Part shown: positions 19,253-28,276 of the stretch, in pieces | How the letters are laid out: every line of letters begins with the position of its first letter | Position numbering within the stretch: position 1 is the stretch's first letter | Assembly (NCBI GenBank): GCA_028293725.1 | Contig: JAQGOE010000373.1 | Location: 1-44,112, forward strand | DNA: 44,112 nt | Direction of reading: 5' to 3' | From: Gammaproteobacteria bacterium | GTDB taxonomy: Bacteria > Pseudomonadota > Gammaproteobacteria > Steroidobacterales > Steroidobacteraceae | Notes under the pieces: generated by a model | Told to the model about the DNA's origin: nothing | Seen by the model: the letters and a program-made list of their open reading frames with translations, nothing else | The model's database searches: none | Position numbers and translations under genes: made by a program

Positions 19253-20138
19253 ACAGTCGCCGGGGACGTACGGTCCCGTTACCGTCTGACGCGCCTATTC
19301 CCAGGAATTGGCCAGCCTCGTCGTAGAGCCGCACTCGATCCGCGGCAGCGATGCCAACGCTTGTGGCATTCCCCGCGATCGAAACAGGCTGGCCGTGCAT
19401 GAGGCGGGTTACTTCGGCAGCCGCGAGCGACACCTTCGGTAAATGACCAAGGGGCCAGTCGGCAGGCAACACGCGCGGCCACCTGCCCTGCTCCCGCGCC
19501 TCGGCCACCGACTCCAATGTCTCCATCGGCTGGGCTTCGAACGGCTCGACATGAACGCGCCGAAGCAATGTGACGTGCCCGCACGTGCCGAGCGCCTTCG
19601 CGAGGTCCTCGGCGAGCACACGGATATAGGTCCCTTTCGAGCACACGGTCTCCAACTCTATGCGGTCGGCCGTGAATCCCAGCACCTGCAAGTCAAATAG
19701 TTCGATCTCCCGCGCGGCGCGCTCGACTTCGATACCCGCGCGAGCCAGTTTGTACAGCGGCTGACCGTCGCGCTTCAAAGCGGAGTACATAGGGGGGATC
19801 TGAGTCTGCCGGCCCAGAAACCGCTGGCGAACCGCATCGATCACCGCGGCGTCGAGCGTCGGCAGCGGCGCGGTTTCGACGACGGCGCCCTCGGTATCAC
19901 CCGTCGCCGTGCGGGCACCGAGTCCAATGGTGAACCGGTAACACTTGCGTCCAGAAAGGACGTCACCGGCGATTTTCGTCGCCTCACCCAGGCAGATGGG
20001 CAACATTCCGGTCGCCAAGGGATCGAGGCTCCCCACGTGGCCCGCCTTCTCGACGCCGAGAGTCCGGCGCACCCGTTGCAATGCCGCGTTCGACGACAGG
20101 CCCAGTGGCTTGTCGAGCAGCAGGATTCCGCTCTGCAT
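19206..20138 (-). CDS. truB: tRNA pseudouridine(55) synthase TruB
   Basis: Makes pseudouridine 55 in the T loop of tRNAs. 310 residues. The catalytic Asp39 lies in HVGSLDPLATGMLP, preceded by the family N-terminus GILLLDKPLGLSSN. Further conserved stretches are QIPPMYSALKRDGQPLY and GTYIRVLAEDLAKALG. The C-terminal PUA-like part ends at FAGPHQG. It starts 14 bases after rbfA on the same strand, in the standard nusA-infB-rbfA-truB order. Confidence 0.96.
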   Translation of the reverse strand: MQSGILLLDKPLGLSSNAALQRVRRTLGVEKAGHVGSLDPLATGMLPICLGEATKIAGDVLSGRKCYRFTIGLGARTATGDTEGAVVETAPLPTLDAAVIDAVRQRFLGRQTQIPPMYSALKRDGQPLYKLARAGIEVERAAREIELFDLQVLGFTADRIELETVCSKGTYIRVLAEDLAKALGTCGHVTLLRRVHVEPFEAQPMETLESVAEAREQGRWPRVLPADWPLGHLPKVSLAAAEVTRLMHGQPVSIAGNATSVGIAAADRVRLYDEAGQFLGIGASDGNGTVRPRRLFSGLQDPAFAGPHQG

Positions 20139-20152
20139 AAGAGTGAGGGCGC

Positions 20153-20590
20153 CTAAGGCTTTTCGGCGTCGGGGTCAGAGTCGGCGTGTTGGGCGCCGGG
20201 AGAGTCGTCGTTCGCTGCGGACTCGCTGGCAGCAGCACTGGCGCGATCGCTTTCTACAGCGCGGTTGATGAGCCCTGTCAGGTGCGCTGCTTTGTCTGCC
20301 GTGTCATCGATCAGGAATTCGAGCCGCGGTGCATGCCGCAAGCGCAGGCGGCGTCCAATCTCACCTCGCAGGAACCCGCCCGCGCGCGTAAGTCCCTCAC
20401 GCACCTGCTCCCCCGGATTTTTCGAAGCAAAGGGTGTGAAGAACACACGAGCGACACCCATATCGGCCGCGAGACTCACGGCCGTTATGGTGACGTTTCC
20501 CACGCGCGGGTCTTTCACCTCGCGCGCAATGAGCTCGGAGAGGACGCGTTGGATCTCCGATTCGATCCGGCGTGTGCGGGCTTCCGCCAT
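20153..20590 (-). CDS. rbfA: Ribosome-binding factor A
   Basis: KH-like factor that binds immature 30S subunits and helps 16S rRNA 5'-end maturation. 145 residues: the family core (RRIESEIQRVLSELIAREVKDPRV, VSLAADMGVARVFFTPF, RLRLRHAPRLEFLIDDTADK) takes the first 110, followed by an acidic Ser/Ala/Asp tail. The ATG at 20590 lies 22 bases after the infB stop. Located between infB and truB as in most proteobacteria. Confidence 0.95.
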   Translation of the reverse strand: MAEARTRRIESEIQRVLSELIAREVKDPRVGNVTITAVSLAADMGVARVFFTPFASKNPGEQVREGLTRAGGFLRGEIGRRLRLRHAPRLEFLIDDTADKAAHLTGLINRAVESDRASAAASESAANDDSPGAQHADSDPDAEKP

Positions 20591-20612
20591 TAGTTACGCG
20601 TCACCCTGGCGA

Positions 20613-23387
20613 TCATTCCAGCGTCCTCGCAATCTCGACTCGGGAGAAGCACTCGATCTGGTCGCCGGCGCGGACGTCCTGGTAGTTCTTCACGCCGATG
20701 CCGCACTCCACACCCGCACGAACCTCGCTCACGTCGTCCTTAAAGCGGCGCAGCGATTCCAGCGCACCCTCGAAGATCACGACGTTCTCGCGCAGAACAC
20801 GGATGGGGTTGTTGCGCTTCACGACGCCTTCCGTAATCAAACAGCCGGCGACGACGCCGAACTTGCTGGAGCGGAATACATCGCGCACCTGCGCCACACC
20901 CACGATCGTTTCCTTGATCTCCGGCTGCAACATGCCCGAGAGCCGCGCCTTAACGTCATCGATGGCTTCGTAAATGATGCTGTAGTAGCGCACTTCGACG
21001 CCGAAGTCCTTGATCGCTTCGCGAGCGCCCGAATCGGCGCGAACGTTGAAGCCGATGATGAGACCCTTCGATGCCGCGGCGAGCTGCACGTCGGATTCGG
21101 TGATGCCACCCAGTCCGCTCGCGATCAGCTTGACCTGCACTTCGTCGGTGGAAAGCTTCAGCAACGATTCGCGCAACGCCTCGGCGCTACCCTGCACATC
21201 CGCCTTGATGAGCACCGCGACAATGCCGATTTTGGCCTCGCCCATCTGCGAGAAGACATCTTCGGCTCGCGTCGCACGACTGGCGAGCTTCACATCACGG
21301 AACTTACCCTGACGGTACAGGGCAACCTCACGCGCTTTGCGCTCGCTCTCGGCGGCGAGAAACTCGTCGCCCGCATTTGGCGGGCTCGACAAACCCAACA
21401 CCTGGACCGGCATGGAAGGCAGAGCGTTCTCCACCGGCTTGCCGTTCTCATCGAACATGGCGCGGACACGGCCAAATTCAGAGCCCGCGATGATGGGATC
21501 ACCCATATGCAGGGTACCCTTCTTCACCAGCACGGTAGCAACGGCACCGCGGCCCTTTTCGACGCTCGACTCGATAACGATGCCGGACGCAAGGCCATCG
21601 CGGGGAGCACGAAGCTCCAGGACTTCCGCCACCAGCAGGATTGAGTCCAGCAACTGGTCGACGCCCGCACCGGTGCGAGCCGAGACCGGCACGAAGATGT
21701 TCTCGCCACCCCAGTCTTCCGGGATGACATCGTGTTTCGCGAGCTCCTGGCGCACGCGATCGAGGTCAGCGTCGGGCTTGTCCATCTTGTTGACAGCGAC
21801 GACGATCGGCACACCCGCCGCGCGGGCATGCTGAATTGCCTCGATGGTTTGCGGCATGACGCCGTCATCCCCAGCGACAACCAACACTACTACGTCAGTA
21901 GCCTTCGCACCGCGAGCACGCATCGCCGTAAAGGCGGCGTGGCCCGGAGTATCGAGGAAGGTGATGCTGCCTTTCGCGGTCTCAACGTGATAAGCGCCGA
22001 TGTGCTGCGTGATGCCGCCAGCTTCACCCGCGGCAACCTTCGTTGTCCGGATGTAGTCGAGCAACGAGGTCTTGCCGTGGTCGACGTGACCCATGACGGT
22101 AACGACGGGCGGACGCGGCTCGGTAGCAACAGCTTCCTCACCCTCAACCTTCACACCCTGCAGATCCTCTTCGATCTGGTTCTCTTTCAGGACCTTCGCC
22201 GTGTGACCGAGCTCTTCGACCACGAGCACCGCGGTGTCCTGGTCGATCGGCTGGTTGATGGTGGCCATGACGCCCATGTTCATCAATACCTTGATGACTT
22301 CGGTCGCCTTGATAGCCATCTTCGCCGCGAGATCCGCGACGGTGACGGTCTCACCGACACTGACTTCGCGCACGACGGGAGCCGTAGGCATTTCGAAACC
22401 GTGCTTGCCGCCGTCGGAAGACGACTGCATCGGCCTGCCCTTCATACGGCGCTTTTTCTTGTAGCGCGAGCTTACGTCGCCAGCAACATGCAACTCCTGA
22501 CGCCCATATCGAGTATTGGCGTCTGGGCTGCCGGGCGCAGCGGCCGGGCGCGCTGGCGGCGGGGAAGCAGGAGCTCGTGTCTGCGCGGCCGGAGCAGGCG
22601 CGGCGGCCTGCTGAGGCGGCTGGTGCTGCTGAGGTGCACCCTTATTACGCTGCGGCGGCGCGGCCGCAGCGGACTGGTGCGGACGCTCACGCGTCTGCAC
22701 GGGCGGAATAATCTGCGGCCGTTGGAACGTTGGGTCGAACACAGGTTTGGCAGGCGGCTCGGGCGCACGCTTCGGCGGCTCCGCCGCGGCGCGTTTCGGG
22801 GCCTCTGATTCCGGCGGTCGCTTCAGCGCCTCTTCGCGCTCACGCGCGCGACGCTCTTCCTCTTCACGCGCAGCCTGCTCGGCAGCACGCAGCGCTTCTT
22901 CCTGCGCCTTCTTCTTCGCGACCTCTTCTTCAACGCGGCGGCGGGCGTCGGTTTCGATGCGCTCGCGCTCGAGGCGCTCGGCTTCGACACGGTCGTGCTC
23001 GCGCTGTACGGCCTCTTCGGCCTCACGACGCTTCGAGTCTATCTCGTCCTGCTGTTGACGAGCCTTTTCCTGCAGCACATCGCGTTTGATGTACGTGCGC
23101 TTGGTACGCACCTCGACATTAACTGTGCGGGCACGACCCTGTCCGCTGGAGAGCTTGATCTCCTGCTGCGACTTGCGGCTGAGAGTGATTTTGCTGGGCG
23201 CGGCATTGCCGCTCTCACCACTGCCGTGGCTACGGCGCAAGTGTGTGAGGAGCTCCAGTTTAGCATCATCGCTGATGCGATCGTCCGGGCCTTCCACTTT
23301 GATGCCCGCCTGATCGAGTTGCACGAGCAACCGATCGACCGGTACCTTCAGGACCTCGGCGAATTGGGAAACGGTTACTTCTGCCAT
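20613..23387 (-). CDS. infB: Translation initiation factor IF-2
   Basis: GTPase that brings initiator tRNA to the 30S subunit and promotes subunit joining. 924 residues. The first about 50 residues form the IF2 N-terminal fold ([20 protein letters not shown]), then a charged Glu/Arg/Ala coiled region (about 110-215) and a Pro/Gln/Ala linker (215-290). G-domain motifs: G1 GHVDHGKT near residue 432, G3 DTPGH, G4 NKMD. C-terminal domains II-IV follow, ending with [15 protein letters not shown]. It follows nusA across a 90-base gap that holds a strong stem-loop. Confidence 0.97.
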   Translation of the reverse strand: MAEVTVSQFAEVLKVPVDRLLVQLDQAGIKVEGPDDRISDDAKLELLTHLRRSHGSGESGNAAPSKITLSRKSQQEIKLSSGQGRARTVNVEVRTKRTYIKRDVLQEKARQQQDEIDSKRREAEEAVQREHDRVEAERLERERIETDARRRVEEEVAKKKAQEEALRAAEQAAREEEERRAREREEALKRPPESEAPKRAAAEPPKRAPEPPAKPVFDPTFQRPQIIPPVQTRERPHQSAAAAPPQRNKGAPQQHQPPQQAAAPAPAAQTRAPASPPPARPAAAPGSPDANTRYGRQELHVAGDVSSRYKKKRRMKGRPMQSSSDGGKHGFEMPTAPVVREVSVGETVTVADLAAKMAIKATEVIKVLMNMGVMATINQPIDQDTAVLVVEELGHTAKVLKENQIEEDLQGVKVEGEEAVATEPRPPVVTVMGHVDHGKTSLLDYIRTTKVAAGEAGGITQHIGAYHVETAKGSITFLDTPGHAAFTAMRARGAKATDVVVLVVAGDDGVMPQTIEAIQHARAAGVPIVVAVNKMDKPDADLDRVRQELAKHDVIPEDWGGENIFVPVSARTGAGVDQLLDSILLVAEVLELRAPRDGLASGIVIESSVEKGRGAVATVLVKKGTLHMGDPIIAGSEFGRVRAMFDENGKPVENALPSMPVQVLGLSSPPNAGDEFLAAESERKAREVALYRQGKFRDVKLASRATRAEDVFSQMGEAKIGIVAVLIKADVQGSAEALRESLLKLSTDEVQVKLIASGLGGITESDVQLAAASKGLIIGFNVRADSGAREAIKDFGVEVRYYSIIYEAIDDVKARLSGMLQPEIKETIVGVAQVRDVFRSSKFGVVAGCLITEGVVKRNNPIRVLRENVVIFEGALESLRRFKDDVSEVRAGVECGIGVKNYQDVRAGDQIECFSRVEIARTLE

Positions 23388-23449
23388 AGGCTAAAACCTC
23401 ACTCGGGACTTCGCTGTCGGTCGAAAGCGGCCTGCGGCCCTTTCAACCC

Positions 23450-23477
23450 GTGAACAAAAGGCGTGGCTTTTGTTCAC
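23450..23477 (-). repeat. Stem-loop with CCACGC loop immediately after nusA
   Basis: On the minus (transcript) strand GTGAACAAAAG, loop CCACGC, CTTTTGTTCAC: a perfect 11-bp stem that begins at the base after the nusA TGA. The loop and adjacent A/T pairs match the hairpin before gluQ (14246-14273), in the same orientation relative to transcription, while the outer stem bases differ but still pair. The T-run is within the stem, so termination is not the obvious role. Confidence 0.72.
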
Positions 23478-24980
23478 TCAATGTCCCGCGTCGAACCACG
23501 GCGCTCGGGCCGTCATAATGAGTTTGCCGGCCTCTTCAGCCGTCAAACCTTCGATGTCCGCGAGATCGTCTACTGCCTGGTCGGCAAGATCCTCGCGCGT
23601 GCGTACTCCGCGACGCGCCAGGGCCAGCGCCAGATCGGGACTCATACCCTCGAGCAGCAGCAGATCGTCGGCGGGCATCGACTGATCGAGCGTCTCCTCG
23701 CTCGCGATCGCCTGCGTCAGCAGGACATCACGGGCGCGATTACGCAACTCTTTGACAATGTTCTCATCGAATTCCGCGATTCCGGCCAGCTCGGCCTGCG
23801 GCACATAGGCGATTTCCTCCACGGTGGAGAAACCTTCCTGCGCCAGGATCGTCGCGACGTCCTCGTCCACATCGAGCTGCTTCATGAAGTTCTGCACCAA
23901 CTCCTTGGCTTCGGTCTCGCTCTTCGCTTCGGCGTCCGATTCCGTCATCACATTCAGATCCCAGCCCGTGAGCTGGCTGGCGAGCCGGATGTTCTGGCCG
24001 CCACGGCCGATCGCCTGCGACAGCTTTTCCTCGGAGACGGCGATGTCCATGCTGTGCGAGTCCTCGTCCACCACAATGGACATGACTTCGGCAGGTGACA
24101 TGGCGTTGATCACAAACTGCGCCGGATTTTCGTCGTGGGGAATGATGTCCACACGCTCACCGGCGATCTCGTTCGAGACTGCCTGTACCCGCGAGCCGCG
24201 CATACCGACGCAGGCACCGACGGGGTCGACGCGCGGGTCGTTGCTGCGTACCGCGATTTTCGCGCGGACGCCCGCGTCCCGGGCCGCGCCCAGAATCTGG
24301 ATGAGGCCCTGGCCAACTTCCGGGACCTCGAGCTTGAACAGCTCCATGAGGAACTCGGGCGCCGTGCGGGTCAGGAAAAGCTGCGGTCCGCGGGGCTCCG
24401 AGCGGACTTCCTTCAAGAACGCCTTGATGCGGTCCTGGGGCTTCACCTGCTCGCGCGGGATCATGTCCGTACGCGGGATAAAACCTTCCGCGTTACTGCC
24501 CAGATCGACATAGATGCCGTTACGATCGACGCGTTTCACGACACCACTGACGAGGGTGTTGACGCGTTCTTTGTAGGCGTCCACCACCTGCGCGCGCTCG
24601 GCTTCGCGCACCTTCTGCACGATAACCTGCTTCGCCTGCTGGGCGGCGATGCGTCCGAAGGCCACCGATTCCAGCGGTTCCTCGACGTGACCGCCAACCT
24701 CAACGGTGGGCTTGAGGTCCCGCGCGTCCTCTAAACGCAGCTCCCGCTCGGGGACCTCCAGCTCATTGGAATCGTCCGCGAATACCTTCCAGCGGCGGAA
24801 GGTCTCGTAGTCGCCGCTCTTGCGATCGATGGCCACACGCGCATCCCACTCTTCCCCGTGTTTCTTACGGGTAGCGGACGCCAGCGCCGCCTCCAGCGCC
24901 TCGAAAATCACTTCTTTATCGACGCCCTTCTCGTTCGAGACGGCATCGACAACCATCAAAATTTCCTTGTTCATAATCAT
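23478..24980 (-). CDS. nusA: Transcription termination/antitermination protein NusA
   Basis: RNA polymerase elongation factor that modulates pausing, intrinsic termination and rRNA antitermination. 500 residues, in the family range. N-terminal RNAP-binding domain (1-130), S1 domain about 135-200 (TLVSGVVKRVDRNGIYVDLG), KH1/KH2 about 230-350 (GACVGMRGSRVQAVSNEI, SQAIGRGGQNIRLASQ), and two C-terminal acidic-repeat HhH domains as in E. coli NusA. Two ATGs at 24980 and 24974; the first has AGAGA five bases upstream. It sits between rimP and infB. Confidence 0.97.
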   Translation of the reverse strand: MIMNKEILMVVDAVSNEKGVDKEVIFEALEAALASATRKKHGEEWDARVAIDRKSGDYETFRRWKVFADDSNELEVPERELRLEDARDLKPTVEVGGHVEEPLESVAFGRIAAQQAKQVIVQKVREAERAQVVDAYKERVNTLVSGVVKRVDRNGIYVDLGSNAEGFIPRTDMIPREQVKPQDRIKAFLKEVRSEPRGPQLFLTRTAPEFLMELFKLEVPEVGQGLIQILGAARDAGVRAKIAVRSNDPRVDPVGACVGMRGSRVQAVSNEIAGERVDIIPHDENPAQFVINAMSPAEVMSIVVDEDSHSMDIAVSEEKLSQAIGRGGQNIRLASQLTGWDLNVMTESDAEAKSETEAKELVQNFMKQLDVDEDVATILAQEGFSTVEEIAYVPQAELAGIAEFDENIVKELRNRARDVLLTQAIASEETLDQSMPADDLLLLEGMSPDLALALARRGVRTREDLADQAVDDLADIEGLTAEEAGKLIMTARAPWFDAGH

Positions 24981-25091
24981 TTTCTCTACGCGCTAAAGCG
25001 CGGGACTTACGGACATCGCGCCAAAGCGCGCGAAGCCCGGAGATTTAGCAGCGCGCGGACGCGCCGGTAAGAAGGCCCGCCTCAAAAGCCC
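24981..25091 (-). repeat. rimP-nusA gap with GC-rich dyads
   Basis: A 111-base gap between co-directional genes. It holds CGCGCT-AA-AGCGCG (24989-25002) and a second dyad CGCGC-CAAA-GCGCG (25017-25030), followed by further alternating GCGCGC stretches. The first is the same stem as the two hairpins in the yciO-trpS gap. No T-run follows on the minus strand. Confidence 0.5.
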
Positions 25092-25553
25092 TTACGGCTC
25101 AAGTGGAGCGAGTCTCGCCTTGCCAATCTCCCCGAACGGCACCTCTACCTTTTCTTTATCGACTTCCAACGTAATGCCCGAATCGCTCACCGCTACCAGG
25201 GTGCCCGTGTAGCGGCGACGGCCGGCACGCGGGACCCGCAACTCAACCAACACACGCTCGCCCGTAAAGCGCACGAAATGCGCCGGGACACGCAACACCC
25301 GGTCGAAACCAGGCGATGACACCTCGAGCGTATACGCGGTGGGAATAGGATCGTCGACGTCGAGCAGTGCCGCTACTTCGCGGCTCGCCCGCTCACAATC
25401 CTCGACTCTGATCCCCTCGGGCCGATCGATGAAGAGGCGCAGTACTGCACTGCTGCGCCCCGCGGCGTATTCGAGCTCAACGAGCTCGTACCCCAGCCTC
25501 CCGAGCAGAGGCTCAATGAGGACGATGAGCCGCTCTCGCAAGGTCGCCGTCAT
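25092..25553 (-). CDS. rimP: Ribosome maturation factor RimP
   Basis: Small-subunit assembly factor. 153 residues from the ATG at 25553, which has GGAAG six bases upstream. An N-terminal alpha/beta domain (RERLIVLIEPLLGRLGYELVE) with the motif LEVSSPGFDRVL at about 83-94 is followed by a C-terminal Sm-like barrel (RRRYTGTLVAVSDSGITLEV). The open frame extends upstream to 25598 but that stretch overlaps a terminator-like hairpin and is not family-like. First gene of the rimP-nusA-infB-rbfA-truB unit. Confidence 0.95.
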   Translation of the reverse strand: MTATLRERLIVLIEPLLGRLGYELVELEYAAGRSSAVLRLFIDRPEGIRVEDCERASREVAALLDVDDPIPTAYTLEVSSPGFDRVLRVPAHFVRFTGERVLVELRVPRAGRRRYTGTLVAVSDSGITLEVDKEKVEVPFGEIGKARLAPLEP

Positions 25554-25581
25554 CGCATCTTCCCGCCGCCACAAACAAAAA

Positions 25582-25597
25582 TGGGCCGCGAGGCCCA
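25582..25597 (-). terminator. Second intrinsic terminator in the rimP leader
   Basis: Minus strand: TGGGCC-TCGC-GGCCCA, a 6-bp stem followed by TTTTTGTTTG. It directly follows the T-run of the first terminator, making a tandem pair 29 bases before the rimP start codon. Confidence 0.72.
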
Positions 25598-25604
25598 AAA
25601 AAAT

Positions 25605-25624
25605 AAAGCCCCTCGGGGGGCTTT
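25605..25624 (-). terminator. First intrinsic terminator in the rimP leader
   Basis: Minus strand: AAAGCCCC-CCGA-GGGGCTTT, an 8-bp stem followed at once by ATTTTTTT (25604-25597). It is about 50 bases upstream of rimP, so it must be read through or prevented for the operon to be expressed, or it ends a short upstream transcript. Confidence 0.8.
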
Positions 25625-25813
25625 CCAGTCAAGCACTTTCGGTCGATCCCCTATGGTCGCTCGCGCGCGCCACAGGCCTGCCATCGTCCGCCCCCTCGCA
25701 CCGAGGGGCTCGAAGGGGCGCGCATTCTACCCAAAGTCGCAGGTAAGCGAAACCCGTAATTCACAAGGTTGCATTTCGCCCTGACGCGCCGTCCACTTGA
25801 AGGTCGACTATAC

Positions 25814-25825
25814 TTGTATAGACAA
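25814..25825. promoter_or_regulatory. Probable HutC operator
   Basis: The dyad TTGT-ATAG-ACAA (25814-25825) is embedded in a larger imperfect symmetry with CTATA/TATAG arms (25808-25821). GntR/HutC-family repressors bind TTGTATANACAA-like dyads in front of hut operons, with urocanate as inducer. A -10-like TATACT (25809-25814) overlaps it. It lies 56 bases upstream of the hutC start, so autoregulation of the whole hutCUIH operon is likely. Confidence 0.7.
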
Positions 25826-25880
25826 CCACCTCGCCCAATGGCAGGATATCCCCAGACAACGTCCAACAACGAGCTTAACC

Positions 25881-26609
25881 GTGGCGTTTCCTCCGGCTGC
25901 CGCCCGCTACCTGCAGGTGAAGCAATTCGTTCTCTCGCGGATTTCCGCCGGGGCGCTGGCTGTCGGCGACCGCGTGCCCTCGGAGAACGAGCTGGTACGT
26001 GAGCTCGAAGTTTCGCGCATGACCGCCAATCGCGCCCTGCGCGAGCTCGCCGCGGACGGCGTGCTGGTCCGGGTCGCGGGTGTTGGCACCTTCGTGGCTG
26101 AGCAACGGGCGCAGGCGCATCCGTTGGAAGTCCGGAACATCGCCGACGAAATTCGCTTACGCGGCCACGCCTATCTAGCGAAAGTCGTGTCTCACGGCTC
26201 CATCGTGGCATCCCGCGAGTTGGCCGAGCGTTGCGGGGTCGCGCCGGGAGCCAAACTCGACCACACCCTGATCGTTCATTTCGAAGGCGGCGTGCCGCTG
26301 CAGATCGAGGATCGCTACGTCAACCCGACCGTGGTCCCCGGCTACCTGGAAAACGACTTTTCCCGCACCACCCCGCACGAATACCTCATGCAGGCCGCGC
26401 CACTGCAGCGCGCCGAGCATACGGTCCGCGCCATCCTGCCGGACAAACGCATCAGTCGCCTGTTGAAACTGGAGGCGGGAGACGCCTGCCTGCTGATCAT
26501 GCGGCGCACGTGGAGCTTTGAGCGCATCGCCACTGTGGCCGATCTATATCATCCCGGCTCTCGCTACGAGCTGTCCGGAGCTTTTCAGCCGAGGTCAAAC
26601 CATGCCTGA
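25881..26609 (+). CDS. hutC: Histidine utilization repressor HutC (GntR family)
   Basis: Represses the hut genes; urocanate is the usual inducer. 242 residues from the GTG at 25881. The N-terminal winged helix-turn-helix ([40 protein letters not shown]) spans about 10-75; the UTRA effector domain follows (about 90-235; [34 protein letters not shown]). The frame stays open upstream to a TTG at 25797, but that stretch covers the operator and probable promoter, so the GTG is preferred. Its stop lies within the start of hutU (8-base overlap). Confidence 0.92.
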   Translation: MAFPPAAARYLQVKQFVLSRISAGALAVGDRVPSENELVRELEVSRMTANRALRELAADGVLVRVAGVGTFVAEQRAQAHPLEVRNIADEIRLRGHAYLAKVVSHGSIVASRELAERCGVAPGAKLDHTLIVHFEGGVPLQIEDRYVNPTVVPGYLENDFSRTTPHEYLMQAAPLQRAEHTVRAILPDKRISRLLKLEAGDACLLIMRRTWSFERIATVADLYHPGSRYELSGAFQPRSNHA

Positions 26610-28269
26610 CATCAAACCCCGCGGACCCCTGCGGGCCCCGCACGGCCCCGTGATCAGCTGCCGCAACTGGCTCTCCGAAGCCGCGCTACGCATGTTGCTG
26701 AACAACCTCGACCCCGAAGTCGCCGAGCGTCCGGATGAGCTCGTCGTTTACGGGGGCATCGGCAAAGCAGCACGCAACTGGCAATGCTTCGACCAGATCG
26801 TCGCGTCATTGCGCGCGCTCGGCGAAGACGAGACCCTGTTGATTCAGTCGGGCAAGCCGGTGGGGGTGTTCCGCACTCACGTCGACGCGCCGCGCGTCCT
26901 CATCGCAAACTCCAACCTCGTTGCCAAGTGGGCCACCTGGGAGCATTTCAACGAGCTCGATCGCAAGGGCCTGATGATGTTCGGCCAGATGACGGCCGGC
27001 TCCTGGATCTACATCGGCAGCCAGGGCATCGTTCAGGGCACTTACGAAACGTTCGTCGAAATGGGACGCCAACACTTTGGCGGCAACCTCGCAGGCAAAT
27101 GGATCCTCACCGCCGGCCTCGGCGGCATGGGTGGCGCGCAACCCCTGGCGGCGACGATGGCGGGTGCATCCATGCTGGCCATCGAGTGCCGGCCGGAACG
27201 CATCGCCAAACGTCTGCAGACGCGATACCTCGATGTTCAAGCGGCAACACTCGATGAGGCGCTCGAGATTCTCGAACGCGCGCGCCGTGATGGCAAGCCG
27301 ATATCTGTTGGTCTGTTGGGCAACGCATGCGACGTGCTGCCCGAGTTGCTGCGCCGGGGAATCAAGCCCGACGCGGTCACGGACCAGACTTCGGCTCACG
27401 ACCCCGTCAACGGCTATCTCCCGCGCGGCTGGAGCGTCGAGAAGTGGGATCAGATGCGCGTCGAGAACCCGGCTCTCGTGGCCAAAGAGGCGCGTCAGTC
27501 GATGGCCCGGCACATCGAGGCCATGCTCGAGTTTCATCGCGCCGGAATCCCTACCTTCGACTACGGCAACAACCTGCGCCAAGTTGCTTTCGACGAGGGT
27601 GTGAAAGACGCCTTTGCATTCCCCGGGTTCGTGCCGGCGTACATCCGGCCTTTGTTCTGCCGGGGCGTAGGCCCGTTCCGTTGGGCTGCCCTGTCGGGTG
27701 ACCCCGAGGACATCTATCGTACCGATGCGAAGGTGAAGGAACTGCTTCCCAACGACAAGCACCTCCATCATTGGATGGACATGGCGCGGGAGCGGATCCA
27801 GTTCCAGGGGCTGCCGGCGCGCATCTGCTGGGTGGGGTTGGGTGACCGGCATCGTCTCGGGCTTGCGTTCAACGAGATGGTCGCCAAGGGCGAGTTGAAA
27901 GCGCCGATTGTCATCGGGCGCGACCATCTCGACTCCGGCTCCGTAGCGAGCCCGAACCGGGAGACCGAGGCCATGCGGGATGGCTCGGATGCGGTCGCGG
28001 ACTGGCCGTTGCTGAATGCCCTTCTCAACACGGCTAGCGGGGCAACCTGGGTGTCGATGCACCATGGCGGTGGTGTTGGTATGGGGTACTCGCAACACTC
28101 GGGTGTTGTGATCGTTTGCGATGGCACGCCGGCGGCGGCTCGTCGCATCGAGCGGGTGTTATGGAATGACCCGGCGACGGGTGTCATGCGGCATGCCGAC
28201 GCGGGGTACGAGATCGCGATCGAGTGCGCGCGTGAACAGGGGTTGGAGCTGCCGTTTCTGGGCGGCTGA
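26602..28269 (+). CDS. hutU: Urocanate hydratase
   Basis: Converts urocanate to 4-imidazolone-5-propionate using tightly bound NAD+. 555 residues, the family length. The NAD-binding stretch [18 protein letters not shown] lies near residue 175. Cys409 in [13 protein letters not shown] corresponds to the essential Cys410 of the Pseudomonas putida enzyme. [13 protein letters not shown] near residue 350 and the C-terminal [16 protein letters not shown] are also conserved. The ATG at 26602 gives the family start and overlaps the hutC stop. Confidence 0.97.
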   Translation: MPDIKPRGPLRAPHGPVISCRNWLSEAALRMLLNNLDPEVAERPDELVVYGGIGKAARNWQCFDQIVASLRALGEDETLLIQSGKPVGVFRTHVDAPRVLIANSNLVAKWATWEHFNELDRKGLMMFGQMTAGSWIYIGSQGIVQGTYETFVEMGRQHFGGNLAGKWILTAGLGGMGGAQPLAATMAGASMLAIECRPERIAKRLQTRYLDVQAATLDEALEILERARRDGKPISVGLLGNACDVLPELLRRGIKPDAVTDQTSAHDPVNGYLPRGWSVEKWDQMRVENPALVAKEARQSMARHIEAMLEFHRAGIPTFDYGNNLRQVAFDEGVKDAFAFPGFVPAYIRPLFCRGVGPFRWAALSGDPEDIYRTDAKVKELLPNDKHLHHWMDMARERIQFQGLPARICWVGLGDRHRLGLAFNEMVAKGELKAPIVIGRDHLDSGSVASPNRETEAMRDGSDAVADWPLLNALLNTASGATWVSMHHGGGVGMGYSQHSGVVIVCDGTPAAARRIERVLWNDPATGVMRHADAGYEIAIECAREQGLELPFLGG

Positions 28270-28276
28270 GCGACCT

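Larger units (their letters stand above)
25554..25729 (-). promoter_or_regulatory. rimP leader with possible attenuator
   Basis: A likely -10 TAGAAT is at 25729-25724 (minus); the -35 is weak. The leader transcript would begin near 25717. Its 5' part has AGCCCCTCGG (25710-25701), able to pair either with GAGGGGGC (25697-25690) or, perfectly over ten bases, with CCGAGGGGCT, the 3' half of the first terminator (25616-25607). The two pairings exclude each other, which is the logic of an attenuator. A short leader frame (ATG 25684 to TGA 25550) runs through both terminators. Confidence 0.5.

Noticed and set aside
20265..22808. Long plus-strand open frames (459 and 358 codons) opposite infB and rbfA
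   Set aside because: They lie antisense to the conserved infB/rbfA genes, and the translated text shows no family features or ribosome-binding site.
25626..25796. tRNA gene upstream of rimP, as with metY in E. coli
   Set aside because: I looked for a cloverleaf on both strands and found no T-loop GGTTCGA-type box with a matching acceptor stem; only leader hairpins are present.
26806..28098. 430-codon minus-strand open frame opposite hutU
   Set aside because: Shadow of hutU; codon composition and lack of recognisable motifs indicate no real gene.
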